64,000 bases of DNA, taken from NCBI RefSeq assembly GCF_901709675.1, contig NC_051099.1, forward strand, positions 3,782,001 through 3,846,000, in the 5' to 3' direction. Positions 11,578-23,296 of this stretch are shown one piece after another. The position numbers were made by a program, and so were the translations under genes. The stretch is from Syngnathus acus. Its lineage: Eukaryota; Chordata; Actinopteri; Syngnathiformes; Syngnathidae. Each line of letters starts with the position of its first letter. The stretch's first letter is position 1. Below the pieces are notes generated by a model that was not told the DNA's origin, did no database searches, and saw only the letters and a program-made list of their open reading frames with translations.

Positions 11578-14500
11578 TCAACTTGAGGCTGTGGCGATGG
11601 CCTTTTTGAACTGCTGGCTGCGGATCTCGCGGGTTCTGGACTCCAGGAGCTGGTCGTGGCAAGTGTTGCAAACCAGCACCGGGTCGTACAGCTGCTGGTC
11701 TGGGATTGGCAGCTTCAGATGACAACAGTCTTTACAGAACACGTTGCCGCAGTTCCTACAGAGAAAGGACAAAAAAAACAGCTGCTTTTATTTGCATAGG
11801 TGAAGAATGAACTCGCAAATATAATAAACCTTCAATGTATTAAGACCAAAGTTAAGGATACGGGCATTAGGCAGGGTCATTTCTTCCCATACTGAATGAA
11901 AACAATTGAAACAAAAAAGGAAACCACACCACTGATTTTATCAGAGAACATATAGAGATTAGCACTTTTTTGTTGCTAAGAGATCATTTTTGTGCTTTGT
12001 GTGAAAGGAAAACGAGTGAAGTCCCACCTGCAGTGGTGACGCCGCTTGGCTATCCAGAACTCACAGTCACAGTTGAAACAATGAGAGGCCATGTGGTCAG
12101 GCACCCACCTCGTGACCTACACGTGCATACATTTCCATCATTAGAAGTGCTTAAAGCCATTAGAGTGAGAAGGTGAGGTGGAGAAGAAACGAAAGTGAGG
12201 ATTGAAACAGATGCCGACCTCCGTGTCCTTGCTCTCCACTCGATCCCAGCTGCCCTCAGACAGTCGGTCTTCACTCTGGGTAGATAGAGAGTCTTCCTCG
12301 GGACTGTTGTCCGACTCCCTTAAACAGGTCTAAAAAGAGACAAGAAGGAGGTGAAGAAAGGCTCGCAAATGTGGGCTCGAGTGAGAAGAGGAGAACGCAA
12401 ACTAACAATATCATCCTCGTAGTCGACGTCGGGCTCGGAGGGTGGGGTGCTGTATTGTTTGCTCTCGAGTCGCATCCGCAGCTGTCGCACCTGCTGCCGC
12501 AATACCTCCACTTCTTGTTTGTAGCCCGCCTCGATCTGACGCAGCCTTTGCTGCACGGCGTCCATGGGCACCGGCAGCCCGTCGTCGTCTAGGTAGGCCG
12601 GAGTTTGGGGCGGGACGGGTGAGCTGCAGACGGAGGGCGATGCGGCTGGAAGCTGGTGGCACGCCACTGAGCAGGTGTTCATGGCGGGGGCGTTCAGGCT
12701 GGTGAAGCCCGCTACGCTCCTTGCCGCAGACGGCCATCCGGGGCTGCTGGGACAACAGAGCGCCTCCTTGCGGGAGCACTGGGAACCGCTGGCGAGGGCG
12801 ATGCCTTGCGAGCGCAGAAGCTTATAGGCCAGTCGGCGGCTCTGGTAGGCTTGTGGAGAGCGGCTGCCACAGTGACTGGCGCTGCTGCAGGCTGACTGCA
12901 TTAGGCCCTGAATGCTCTCCCAATGGGGGCCCATGAGGGACATGTCTGACAGCGGACTCTGGGAGATGAGATGCTGAGTGGATCCTTGGAAGGAGTCCAT
13001 TGGAGATGCTGCAGCAGATAACGTTTGATCTCTTCCCTTGACATGATCTATCACCTGCTCTTTGAGCGGCGGCGGTGGCGGCGGCACCACCTGCTGCTCC
13101 TCCTCCTCCTCCTCGGTGAAATGACTGAGAGTAGGACCGTCGCTTTGCTGATGCGCCAAGGTGTGAGAAAGTTCTCCTTGATCTATAAGAGTCTCAGTGG
13201 AGTCCTCCAAGGGAATCTGTGGCGTGAGAAGCTTCAGAGCCATGAGGTCAGCAGACTCCATGAGGCAACTTTCCGGGCTATCAAGGTGTAGGGTGGCTGC
13301 AGGTGGTATGGCCTCGTGGCTCAGCGTAAAGCACGGCTCTGATATAGGAGTGGGCAGTGTGGTGCTCTCAGCAGTCTTACATGGGCTCTCGGCCTCCAGT
13401 TGAGGTGTTGGAAGAGGGGGGGTAGTTGTGTGTGGTGAAGCTTGCTGTAGGACAGGAGCGAGGAGTGGAGTGTGAGCCTGGATATCACAAGTTAGGGGAG
13501 CAGGAGGAAGAGGTAGGGAAGGCAGAGGCTGAGTGGTGAGACACGGTTCCTTTGGTGTGTCCTCCACACATTCAGCACTGGAGCCATCTGATGGCTGGGT
13601 AGGACTCAGTTGTGGAGGATTCTCATCACCGTCGTCAAGTGCGATCTCAGCCGAGCAGTCGATAGATGGACTCTCAAGGGTGGGTGCGGCCTCCAAAGCT
13701 GGGCGATCCTCCTGGCAGTGCTTATTAAGATTGGGGTCACTGGATGTCCGAGTTAGGGGCGCCCCATTCTCGAAAGCTGACAGAAGATTGTCCATGGAGC
13801 GGGTCTTGGGAAGTCTAGAAGTGGACATAATACAAGGGGAGGTGATTAATATCATATTTGTTGTTCTACATTTGACTTTCATATTTAATAAAAAATACTC
13901 AATAAAAATTGATTTAGCACAAATTAGTGTGAAGGAAAAGTGTGCATACATTAACAATGAATCTAACAGAAGCATCAAAACGTACCTGTCAAGGGAACGG
14001 GAGGCAAGTTCATCCCCCGTGACACTCTGAGACAAGTAGAGCTCCATCGAGTCGTCCACGGCTGTGCAAGGAGAGGATGTGGGGAGGTAGACGGCTGTCC
14101 ACAGGTGTAATGCGCGTGTGTGGCAGACAGGCTGCAGCACCTTGCAGTCAAACAGTGAGAAATAAGCCACAATACTAAATATCACATACAACCAGTAGGG
14201 GGCAGCATAGAACGGGAGAAACCGCTTACTGAAGTGACGATAGAAAGGTTGTGGTATTCAACTCAAAGAGAAATCTCACAAAAATTGTAAAAAACTGACC
14301 ATATCATGACTGGGGATGTAGAGGAAGTTCTGAAAGTTCTTGTTCCCTGTGCGCAGCAAGGACCAGACGGAGCAGGTGCGTTTGTAAATGTTCCTCGCCT
14401 CCCTCTCACGAGCGTTGTTACACAAGAAAGTACCATAGAGACACGAGTACGTATGTTGCACCAACTTGACCTGCACAAAAGAGAGAAGAAATGAAATCAA

Positions 14501-15883
14501 GAATTGCACAATGGCATGATTGTGCATGCCTTCTCTAAAAATCGCAAAGCAAGTCTGTGGCATAAAATGGCAGATGACGAACACCCACCAAGAAGGCCTC
14601 GTTGAACTCAAAGAGGCAGGGGAACTGTTTGAGCAGCTGGTGAACGCAGTCAAGCCACTGCAGAAAGACGGGACACTGCTCACTAACGTCATCGGCGTTC
14701 TCCTGGTGTCCACAGCGGTCTCCAAACTTGTGACCGTAGTCCAGCCAGTCAGTCTCCACAAGTAACTGGAAACCCTGTGGATTCATTCCATGGTTGTGCA
14801 AAGAAATTAGATTTCAAAGAGAAAACTACACTCAGCAGACTATCTCACCTCTAGTGTTCTGTAGTAGGGATCCAACATGATCTTGGCCAGGGCAACAATC
14901 TGGGGTGTACGGTCCCATCCGTCTGAACAGTGCACAAGGACGGGGCGACCTTCTCGCTCCAAGGAGGAACACACCAGAGTGGCCGCCTTCAACATTACAG
15001 ACAGGTGCTGCAGCCAGCGGGTGCTCTCCAAAGCTGAAAGCCAGCTAGGTAGAAAAGAAGAGAAAGGTCCATTCAAATGTGTGCATTGGTTGTAAAAACA
15101 ATTAGACATTTTTCTAATTATTCCATTCAATAACTAATTGGACAAATATGAATTAAAAAAAAAGCACAATATCTCAAACGCTTTCCCAAGTGAGTGTGCA
15201 ACAAACAAGTCTTTTGGAAGCTCCCCCCTGCGTCATTTGACATCTGAAGAATCTCAACATCCTTTACAATGCGACATCATAGCTGCACGTACACACGGCC
15301 ATGGACAAAAACAAACGTTCATGTAAACAGAAACACATGGCTCCAATGTCTCAGTAAACAGACAGCCAGCTGGCCCACTCAGCGGGTATGAGACTGGATG
15401 CCGGGCAACTTCTCTACCTCTCGGGGGTGAGCGCATTAACAAGGGGGAGGGAGGGTAGGGAGGCAGGGAGACACTCAGAGGAAAAAGGTCAAACGGATCA
15501 ACTTACTTTCCTGGATCGGGTATCTGACTGCAGACTGTCCTCAGGGCCTGAAAACTGTTCCGGATGGCGTGGATGTTAGCCATTCCCATAAACATCACCT
15601 CGCAGTTCGGGTAATATTCTAAACACAAACAATAATAATGTCACACACACACACGAATTCTGTGTATTGTTATAAAGCACTCACCTTTCGAACAACAACA
15701 AGTCCTATATTCCAAAAACTCAACAGTGGCATGTATGATTTGTATTTTTTCTGTATTATTTTGTATTTTTATACTACACAATGGCACAATTTTTTTTTTT
15801 TGTCACCCTCCTGTTTCAGTAACACACCTGCAGTGCAGGATACAGACTGTAAATGTCAAAACTGGCTACTGTAGTGACAATCC

Positions 15884-15914
<31 letters not shown>

Positions 15915-18900
15915 CACTTGCCAGTATTGTGTGACAAGTAGGGAAGAACTCCAAACATTGCCTTTTTGTAATAAACAAACTTATTCAGAGAAAAACAGGA
16001 ATTTCTGGATGACTCAATTGTTGCGCTTTGTTTACACTCACACTCTTCTTTGTTTAAATTATTGGCTGGTTACAGAGGGATGTTATTTACAGCAAACAAA
16101 CAATATAAGCTTGTAAATTAATTAATTGAATGGTCCGGTAGCCAAAAGCATACTTTCAACAATTTCTATATATTTAATGGTCAAAGTTTGACACTTAGTG
16201 ATGATGTTTCAAATGACAAAAATAAAATTTGATTAAGCGTCCACCTGAATATCTACATGTCTCCGTTTTGACAATGGGTACTACTCACCTTCGCACTCAC
16301 AGCCTCCACCTTTGGCACGGTTGGCCACTGCAGCAGTGTAAGAGCGAGCATCCAGAATCAGAAGCTTCTGTGGTACGGTGTTGTCATCACAGCCCGAGCT
16401 ACCAGTCAGTGAGGAGTCTTATGAAACAAGATGGACGTGACTTGTATTATTACAAAGTTTGCATTCTAGTAACATGTGTACAGATGTAGATAATGACGCT
16501 TTACCAAAATCACTGTCGGATGAGTCGGGAGCTTCTCCACGTTGCTGGCAAGCAGGTGCACCACAGGTACCCTTAGCTCCTGTGTCCATTTGACACGCTT
16601 TGGCAATGGATGTCACCAGGTACTCATCATCCGGGTTTCGCCAGCCCCACCAGCTGATTTCAGGTTGGCTGCAGCGTGCAATCACTGCCCCATTCTTCTG
16701 GTGTCTGGAAATCATGATCAGAGTCGTGAGCTCAAGGTCCCTAAAAATGCAAAATTAAGAAGCTGACCTGTAGACCACCACGGGAATCCTCTTCCAGGAT
16801 CTGAAGGAAGCCACACTCTCAAGCTCTTTGTCAGTGATCCATATTGGAACCAGAAGCTTCTGTGGGTAACTGGAGCACAGTCTGAAGACATAAAATGCAG
16901 TTTGTTATTATTATTTTTTTTACAGCAAGGTAGCTTTACTGGTTAGTCACTGTGTCAAACAGCAAAAACCCACATGCATCGTGCATGTCGAAAATGGAGG
17001 GAAGACTGAGTGATACAAAAAAATAAATAAAATACTGTGCCGAGTTATGCGCCTCAGCATGCTGTGACTTGTTTAATTAACACGCAGGTTACTCATGTGA
17101 GCATTGATGCATGTGCAAAATAGTACACGTGACATACTTATAGTTGCAATTTATGGATGACACCCTCCAGATGTTTTGCGTGTCAAAGCCCATCCTTTTA
17201 ACCTCCATCTCCATTCTCTGACGCACATGATCGCCTGTAGACAAATAGAACAAGGACACATTAAGGGGGAAAGAAAAAATAAAAATGTACGTGTACGCAT
17301 ATTTGGACATACCTGGCCGACACAGATGAACATGCTGGTCCTCATCATCAGCACTGCCTCCCAGACACCAAGCATGATAAGCCAGTGCAAAGAGGTCTTC
17401 GAGGCGTGACGGGTGAGCTATTGCCCTGCTCAGACGTTTGACCCACTCCTGACACTGCTTGAATGTTGTAAAGTGGCATCTATGATTCATAAAAAAAAGG
17501 GAAAAAAAGTGAAGACTCCAGAAAGTGTTTGCTCTCCATCACTAATATCAACTCGTTCTTTTCTTTACCTAACAACTTTGGAGTCTTTGCAGATGATGTG
17601 CAGCTGGGCCATATCTCTGCTCTCCACGCTCTCGATCAGTCTGAGGGGCACCTGTAGGGGGAGACAAAGAGCAACGTGCAATGAGCTGACAGCGAGAACG
17701 TTAGCAAACTCTGAATCAGATTCAAGCAAAGCCTTTTTCCATCACACTTTCAAGGCCTTCACCACACAAAGCAGCAACTATAAACCTGACGTTGCCCACA
17801 GGAATGACTTTTAAATAACAACTGGAAGGTGGCCATGTTGTCCCAAATCTGTCTGAACTTACTGCACAATAACTGAGCAGGAAACGATAGCATGTCATTG
17901 TTTTATATGGGATACAAGATGCAATGTGTCTTTGCACGGATAACGTGCCACTTCCGTGGCAACTTGGGGGCGTTGCAGCATGAGGTAGTACTCACAGATA
18001 TTTCATTGTCCACATCTGGGTAGGTCTAAAGCACAGCGACAACATGGAGCACACAGAGAAGGAGGACACAAGACAAGAGGAAATGGAAAAATTAATTAAA
18101 ACCAGGGAGAAAATAAGGAATGACAAGTTAAAAGGGGGAAAGAAAAATATGAGTTGAAAAGGATGTCAGATAACAAGAGGCGATCACGCAGTGCGCTACG
18201 TGACCACATGACCTTGCCATATTGAAATCATGGAGGGGAAAGACAAACATGGACAGGAGCAAAGGGCAACAAAACAGCTTGAAAGAATGAGGATAACCTG
18301 GGAGTGTGGGTAAGAGGTTGTGGATTGTTGGAATTAAGTCAGTATGAGGGACATTGGAAGCATCTGATCGGTTCTAAAAATGTGCTGGGGATTTGTTTGT
18401 GGGGGGTAAGTTGGCAAATATCAAAAACTCATTGATCCCCATTGAAATGTATTTAGTCCCCAAAAGACTCCAAACTACACATTCAATGGTTGATATATCC
18501 GTGAATTCTTATGTACGTGTCTGAGGTGGACTTACATTGATGACAGACTCCTTGAACTTGATGTGGAGTCTGTAGTTCGAAATGGCAATGACCGCCTCAT
18601 CTGCATGGCCAAGATATTCTACCCCTTCCCCCTGAAGAACTGGGAAGGGGACCTGGAAAAGACAACAAATTAGTATTAACACCAACAGTAACAAAGCCGT
18701 ACTTTTTCCCCAACTCTAAGCAGGTTTTATTTGGCAATGTGTAAATTGACAGTGTTCATTTAATTATATATGGTACAATTCATTATTATTACGCCACCAC
18801 TGTTTAATCTGACAATTTGCCGCTTGATTATTCGCCCATTTTGTCTGGCCTCTTTCTACCCATCACATCTGCATGATCAGCTGTCCTGCACTAACGTGTC

Positions 18901-21900
18901 CTCCATCGTCAAACGACCGACCGCAAGCCCGGTCCCGCCGTTTGGCAGGTTGCGAGACCACATTAGCTTGCCCCGCATTAGCATGCGATGCCGAGTCACG
19001 CAGGGGAGGACCCGCTGATGCATGACAAAGACGACACGCAGCAGAGCAGATGGGGATTACCGGCAAAATATCAGAACATCAAGATCACTTGAAACTGCAT
19101 CGAACTGGGTTAACGGCACAGTCGTCTTAAATCACAATAAAAAAAGGAGATTGGATTCAACTTTGAACCAGAATTGTTGACTCAAACGTGGTTGGTCAGT
19201 GTAGTGTATCAAACGGTCACCGCATCTGCTGTTACGTTTATCGTGTGTGTGTGTGTGTGGACATATCTTAACCTGGGAATTGGAACAAATGCTACGCTGC
19301 ATGCTGACACAGCCAAATCTAAGCAGTCGGCCGGCAGACACAAGCGACCAAAAGTATATATTGAATTCAGTTCGGAGATGTATCAGATTTCAAATTAAGC
19401 ATTGACACCAGCAGAAATGACAACGCGGGGGTTTCTGTCACGTGCTACTCTGCAAAAGAGACACAAAAGATGTCCTGTCGAGAGCGCCGGAGTGTAACAT
19501 GTTGCACAGCCTGACAGCATTAAACCAGCTGCACGCCAAAAGTAGATGCATGAGTCACTGAGCGCCTGCGAACTCAGCAGAAGATAGTGTCACATGTCCT
19601 CCACAGGACTTCGGCAGCAGAAGTAATCTTGAAAAAAAGGGAGAGTGCGAATATAAGCACGAGTGAGAGAGCGAGAGCCGGAGTGAGTGGCTCATGAATA
19701 ATGGCCGACTTGTGAGTCGTGACTTCCGGTTGAGGAAGCTGGCCAATGAGAACGTGCAAGTATGCACACACAGCTGCATCACAGCCGAGAAAGCGGCGGA
19801 GTGTGTTAAACGATATATTTAGTGGGGGGGGATTGCCGGCAAGAAAACCATCGTGGGAGTAACTTCACGGAAAATGAGACCAATATAAAACATTTGCAAT
19901 CTATTTGTTGATCCTGTGACTGCAGCAGATCTTTCACACTGATCATTTCTGGTAATCTCTGGCCTATGTCCGTGTTGTGGCATGCCCCGCCGCGCGTGTG
20001 CAACAACCACCTGCAGGCAAAAACTAGATGTGTGATTAACGCGCCCTTTAAAAAAGGAGAACTACAGCGCAACAACTGAGTGCACCTTAATGATAAGACT
20101 AACAGACCCATTGGAGAAAATGTGGACAGAGTTGCTATCAAATCACATTAACTCGGGTAAACGGGCGCAAATGACAATATGGGCTAGGCTAATTTAGCAC
20201 AAGCTAATGCTATTGATTCGAAAGCATGTTTTGAAATGCTCCATCGATTTACCTATGGGCTAGCCGCATTTACGTCATTATTAATCTGGAATTATTTTTT
20301 TTTTAATTAATTTACATTTTTTTGTACTTGACTTCCACTTGAAGGTCTCTCTGCAGAGGCAGGAATGATGACGCGTGCGCTGGAATGTAGCTAAGAGTGT
20401 TTACCGAGTCAACTGAACTTAAAGCGGTGTTTGTCAGGGGTTGGCTTAAACATTGTGTCATTTACCTGAAGACTTTCATCCTCCTTCACCAGCTCCTTCT
20501 GGGGGAATAGATCCTTGGCCTTAATGTACTCCAGACTGGGAGGCCCCTCTTCACCCTACCAATAAACAGATAAAGTTAGCATTTAAATAGACTTGGAAGT
20601 CAATGACAGGATCTTGCAAATAATAATTGCAAAGATAAAGATATCGCAATATAAATGGAGCACAAGAGTGGTCGTTGGTTAAAGCACTGCTAGTATAAAT
20701 CAAATCATGTTAATCTATTACCAGGCTTGGCCTTTGATGTGGAATATATGCCAGACAGAAAATTTCACAATCGCGCACTTACTGCCCCACAGACAAACAT
20801 GGAGCGAAAATTCAATATAAAACAGTGAACAAAAAGGTACTGCACTCTCAGGCTCCATTAGTCAGTCAGGATTTTTGATGTATCATCCATCAACTCCTGA
20901 CAATCCTTGTTGATTCTGAAGTTGTAACACTTGACCATGCTTAAGTCTTACAATTGTATCGGAACATAGTATCTTGGCAATACGCATGGATTTTTCTCTA
21001 ACGACGGGCTTAAAGAGAACATTAAATATAACAGACGTATATAACAGTTAAACGGAAAAAATGAGTCTTGACGCTGAAACCTTTAGTATCATCACTTATA
21101 GAGAACAACAAAGTCAGAGGCAAGGTGTCTCAGTATGATATTAAAAAGAAACGTCAGTATCTCCCAAATATGGAGCACAGCTGGCTTGAGCACAAGTTGG
21201 TTTTTTTTTGCCTCGTCATTGCCTTTAGCCTGCAAACCCTCCCCAACCGTAGTCAGAGTACAAATGCAAGTGCCGGAGCTGACTGAGTCTCTTCAAATAT
21301 TAACGCCATAGCTGAGTACATTTCATGTTTTGATAGTCTGATAACAGTGATAAATTGCAACTAGGTCTGACTCAGCATAAAGATTAACATACCAACAACT
21401 AACCCCAAATAAATAAATAATAATCCATGCAAGACAAAAAGGTAGCAGAGGGACATGCAGAAACAAACAAAAAAAATCCTGCACAGGCTCCAAGAATAAG
21501 TCGCTGGTTGTCATAGCAACAGCAATCGCTTGATGTTAAAGCATGTTGAAGAAAAAAAAACAAAAACTCCCTCCTCACTCAAAAGATGACTAAATCTGAT
21601 TGAGGCTTTGTGAGCAGATTAGAGCTCCACCGTCTGATGTCAACATGTACAATAAGCAACCTGTATATTTCTGAAAGGCTGCTCTGCTATAATAACAGTG
21701 CAGATGAAGGTAAAAGATTAATATATACGAATATAGGTCATAAAAAGTTATAGCAGAACACCATTTTCTCAAGAAGAGCCAGGCCGTGTTGCAGACTACA
21801 TTAATAGGTCAAGAACAAGGACAGAGCATGACAAATCTTCCCAAATGGACCCCGCTGCCCATCCCTTCTCTCGCAATCTAAATATTTCATAGGCCACAGT

Positions 21901-23257
21901 GTACTGAAGGTTCTGTCCAATTACAGACTCATAACTTGGATATGTCAGAAGTAGGGAAACAGGAGAATTAAAAAGTATGACACAACAAAACATTGTAGTA
22001 AAAATGTGGGGGGGAAGCGTTTTATATTTTTATATCAGTGATGACGATGAGAGCAATACGCTACATTGTAATTTCATGAGAGTACAAGGCAGAGCGCTCA
22101 TCTATTTAGAAGGGCATGGACAATAAATTACACAGCCAGTGACGCGGAAGAAGAACTGATGACTCAGCGGAAGCGCAGACGATTGAAAAGCATTTCAAAA
22201 TTGTGAAATGAAATGGCCGCCCATGTGTGCTAAGTGAAACACACCGACGAAGCATTTCACATGCTCCATCATTTCTTCATGCCATTAGTTTGGGTGAATA
22301 TTGAGCATTATTAAACATACTTTGTTATATTCCTGATTTTCAATCATTTTCTACAATTTGAGGAAGATTTGCATGGTGGCAACAGTTTAACTTCGGAAGA
22401 CATTTCTTAACCTTATAATCCTACTTCTATTTTGAAATTAGAATGACTTAAGTCCACTTTAGCCAGCCTGACTTTAGCCTTTGCAGAAATGAGCCGGTTT
22501 TAGTCATGCCACGTGCAAGTGAGAGGAGGGTGGAGGCTGAGCCTTGCGACTCCAGCGCCTTCTCCTTGCGGGAGCAGAGCCCAGAATGTGGGGGAAGGAA
22601 AGCAACCGCTCCTAAAGACAACAGAATGCTCACTCATAGTTTGTAGAATAGGCAGTTAGTCAAATTTTCCGGAATATTTGCCCTCTAGATGTGAAACAAA
22701 CAAAATAGATGACTAAAAGGATTAGCAAGAAAACCAGGACCAAAGATGGAAACTAAGTGAACCACCTGTTCTGTATCAGTCATTGTCACTAAGAGCTCTC
22801 GGCATATCCCGACACTCGAAACTCGCCTCCGTACCGCAGTCAACGCACACATGGGGCACTCTGGCCGAGAGAGCAACACGTTTCATTTGAGCCGCACGCA
22901 TTTTAACCACCGGCCTCTTGACACCCAATCGGGATCGGCGAGCCGCCAGCTCCGAACACACAACGCGGTGACTTTAATTACCATTAGCAGCTATTTCATC
23001 ATCACAAGACACTTGTAGACTCCATCTACGTTGCTTACTTAATAACTGCAGCGCTCACGTGTATCAAGCATCACCACCCGTCAGTGACTGGCAGACAGGC
23101 CCACTAGCAAGTTAGGGTGAGGCACAACCATTAAAAAGCAAAGTCATGAATGTACGTATTTAAAAAAATAAAAATAAAGAAGCAGCCAAGAAATAAAAGC
23201 ATTTCGACTTACAAAGCAATTGAGCATGGAGCAGGACGCCCTTCCTGCAACGCTCAT
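11578..23257 (-). CDS. mtmr4: myotubularin-related protein 4 (PI3P phosphatase, FYVE)
   Basis: 3-phosphatase acting on PI(3)P and PI(3,5)P2 at endosomes. Coding exons: 23213-23227 (or to 23257), 20466-20555, 18536-18652, 17569-17651, 17313-17479, 17138-17234, 16768-16881, 16505-16704, 16289-16417, 15507-15618, 14849-15044, 14589-14774, 14300-14470, 13986-14140, 12407-13814, 12219-12329, 12028-12116, 11578-11755. Every junction keeps frame, giving about 1205 aa (human MTMR4 is 1195). Seen: a PH-GRAM start (LQGEGVEYLG), the myotubularin phosphatase core with active Cys in VHCSDGWDRT (about residue 414), a 1.4-kb exon with acidic and proline runs, a coiled coil (about 1031-1064), and a C-terminal FYVE finger (WVPDHMASHC, RRHHCRNCG) ending in IATASS like human MTMR4. 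That ending and the GEEGPPSLEYI start favour MTMR4 over MTMR3. The first coding exon is the least certain part. Confidence 0.95.
17996..18025 (-). CDS. mtmr4: candidate 30-nt in-frame microexon of mtmr4
   Basis: Within the intron between VIN (exon ending at 18536) and VPLRLIE (exon from 17651), 30 nt are flanked by GTGCTTTAG and a consensus GTGAGT donor. They translate as TYPDVDNEIS in the phase (0) required by both neighbours, so inclusion adds ten acidic residues inside the PH-GRAM domain without a frameshift. TGC motifs sit just upstream of the acceptor, the arrangement known for SRRM4-dependent neural microexons. No transcript evidence is available to me. Confidence 0.5.
18653..20465 (-). 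other. mtmr4: mtmr4 intron, no gene seen
   Basis: 1.8-kb intron between the first two conserved coding exons. Contains a GT microsatellite (about 19241-19259). Open frames here have no recognisable domains. Confidence 0.5.
20556..23212 (-). other. mtmr4: mtmr4 intron, no gene seen
   Basis: 2.7-kb intron between the start-codon exon and the GEEGPPS exon. A CpG-bearing patch around 22780-22970 could be regulatory. I see no exon or repeat family. Confidence 0.45.
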
Positions 23258-23296
23258 GTCGAGGTGACGTGGAGCTGTGCTCGGATGACACGCAGC
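23213..23296 (-). other. mtmr4: mtmr4 exon carrying the start codon
   Basis: The exon at 20466-20555 starts GEEGPPS but has no ATG, so the start must lie upstream. Here a GTAAGT donor (GT at 23212-23211) closes a frame with two in-frame ATGs, at 23255-23257 (MSVAGRASCS...) and 23225-23227 (MLNCF), both in the right phase. An acceptor CTGCTCCTCCATAG (AG at 23298-23297) would define an 84-nt internal exon spliced from the 5' UTR exon near 28 kb. Alternatively this is a separate first exon with its own promoter. Which ATG is used cannot be decided from sequence. Confidence 0.5.

Noticed and set aside
12371-14030. Several plus-strand frames, up to 165 codons, opposite the large mtmr4 exon.
   Set aside because: Antisense shadows; the minus-strand frame matches MTMR4 throughout.
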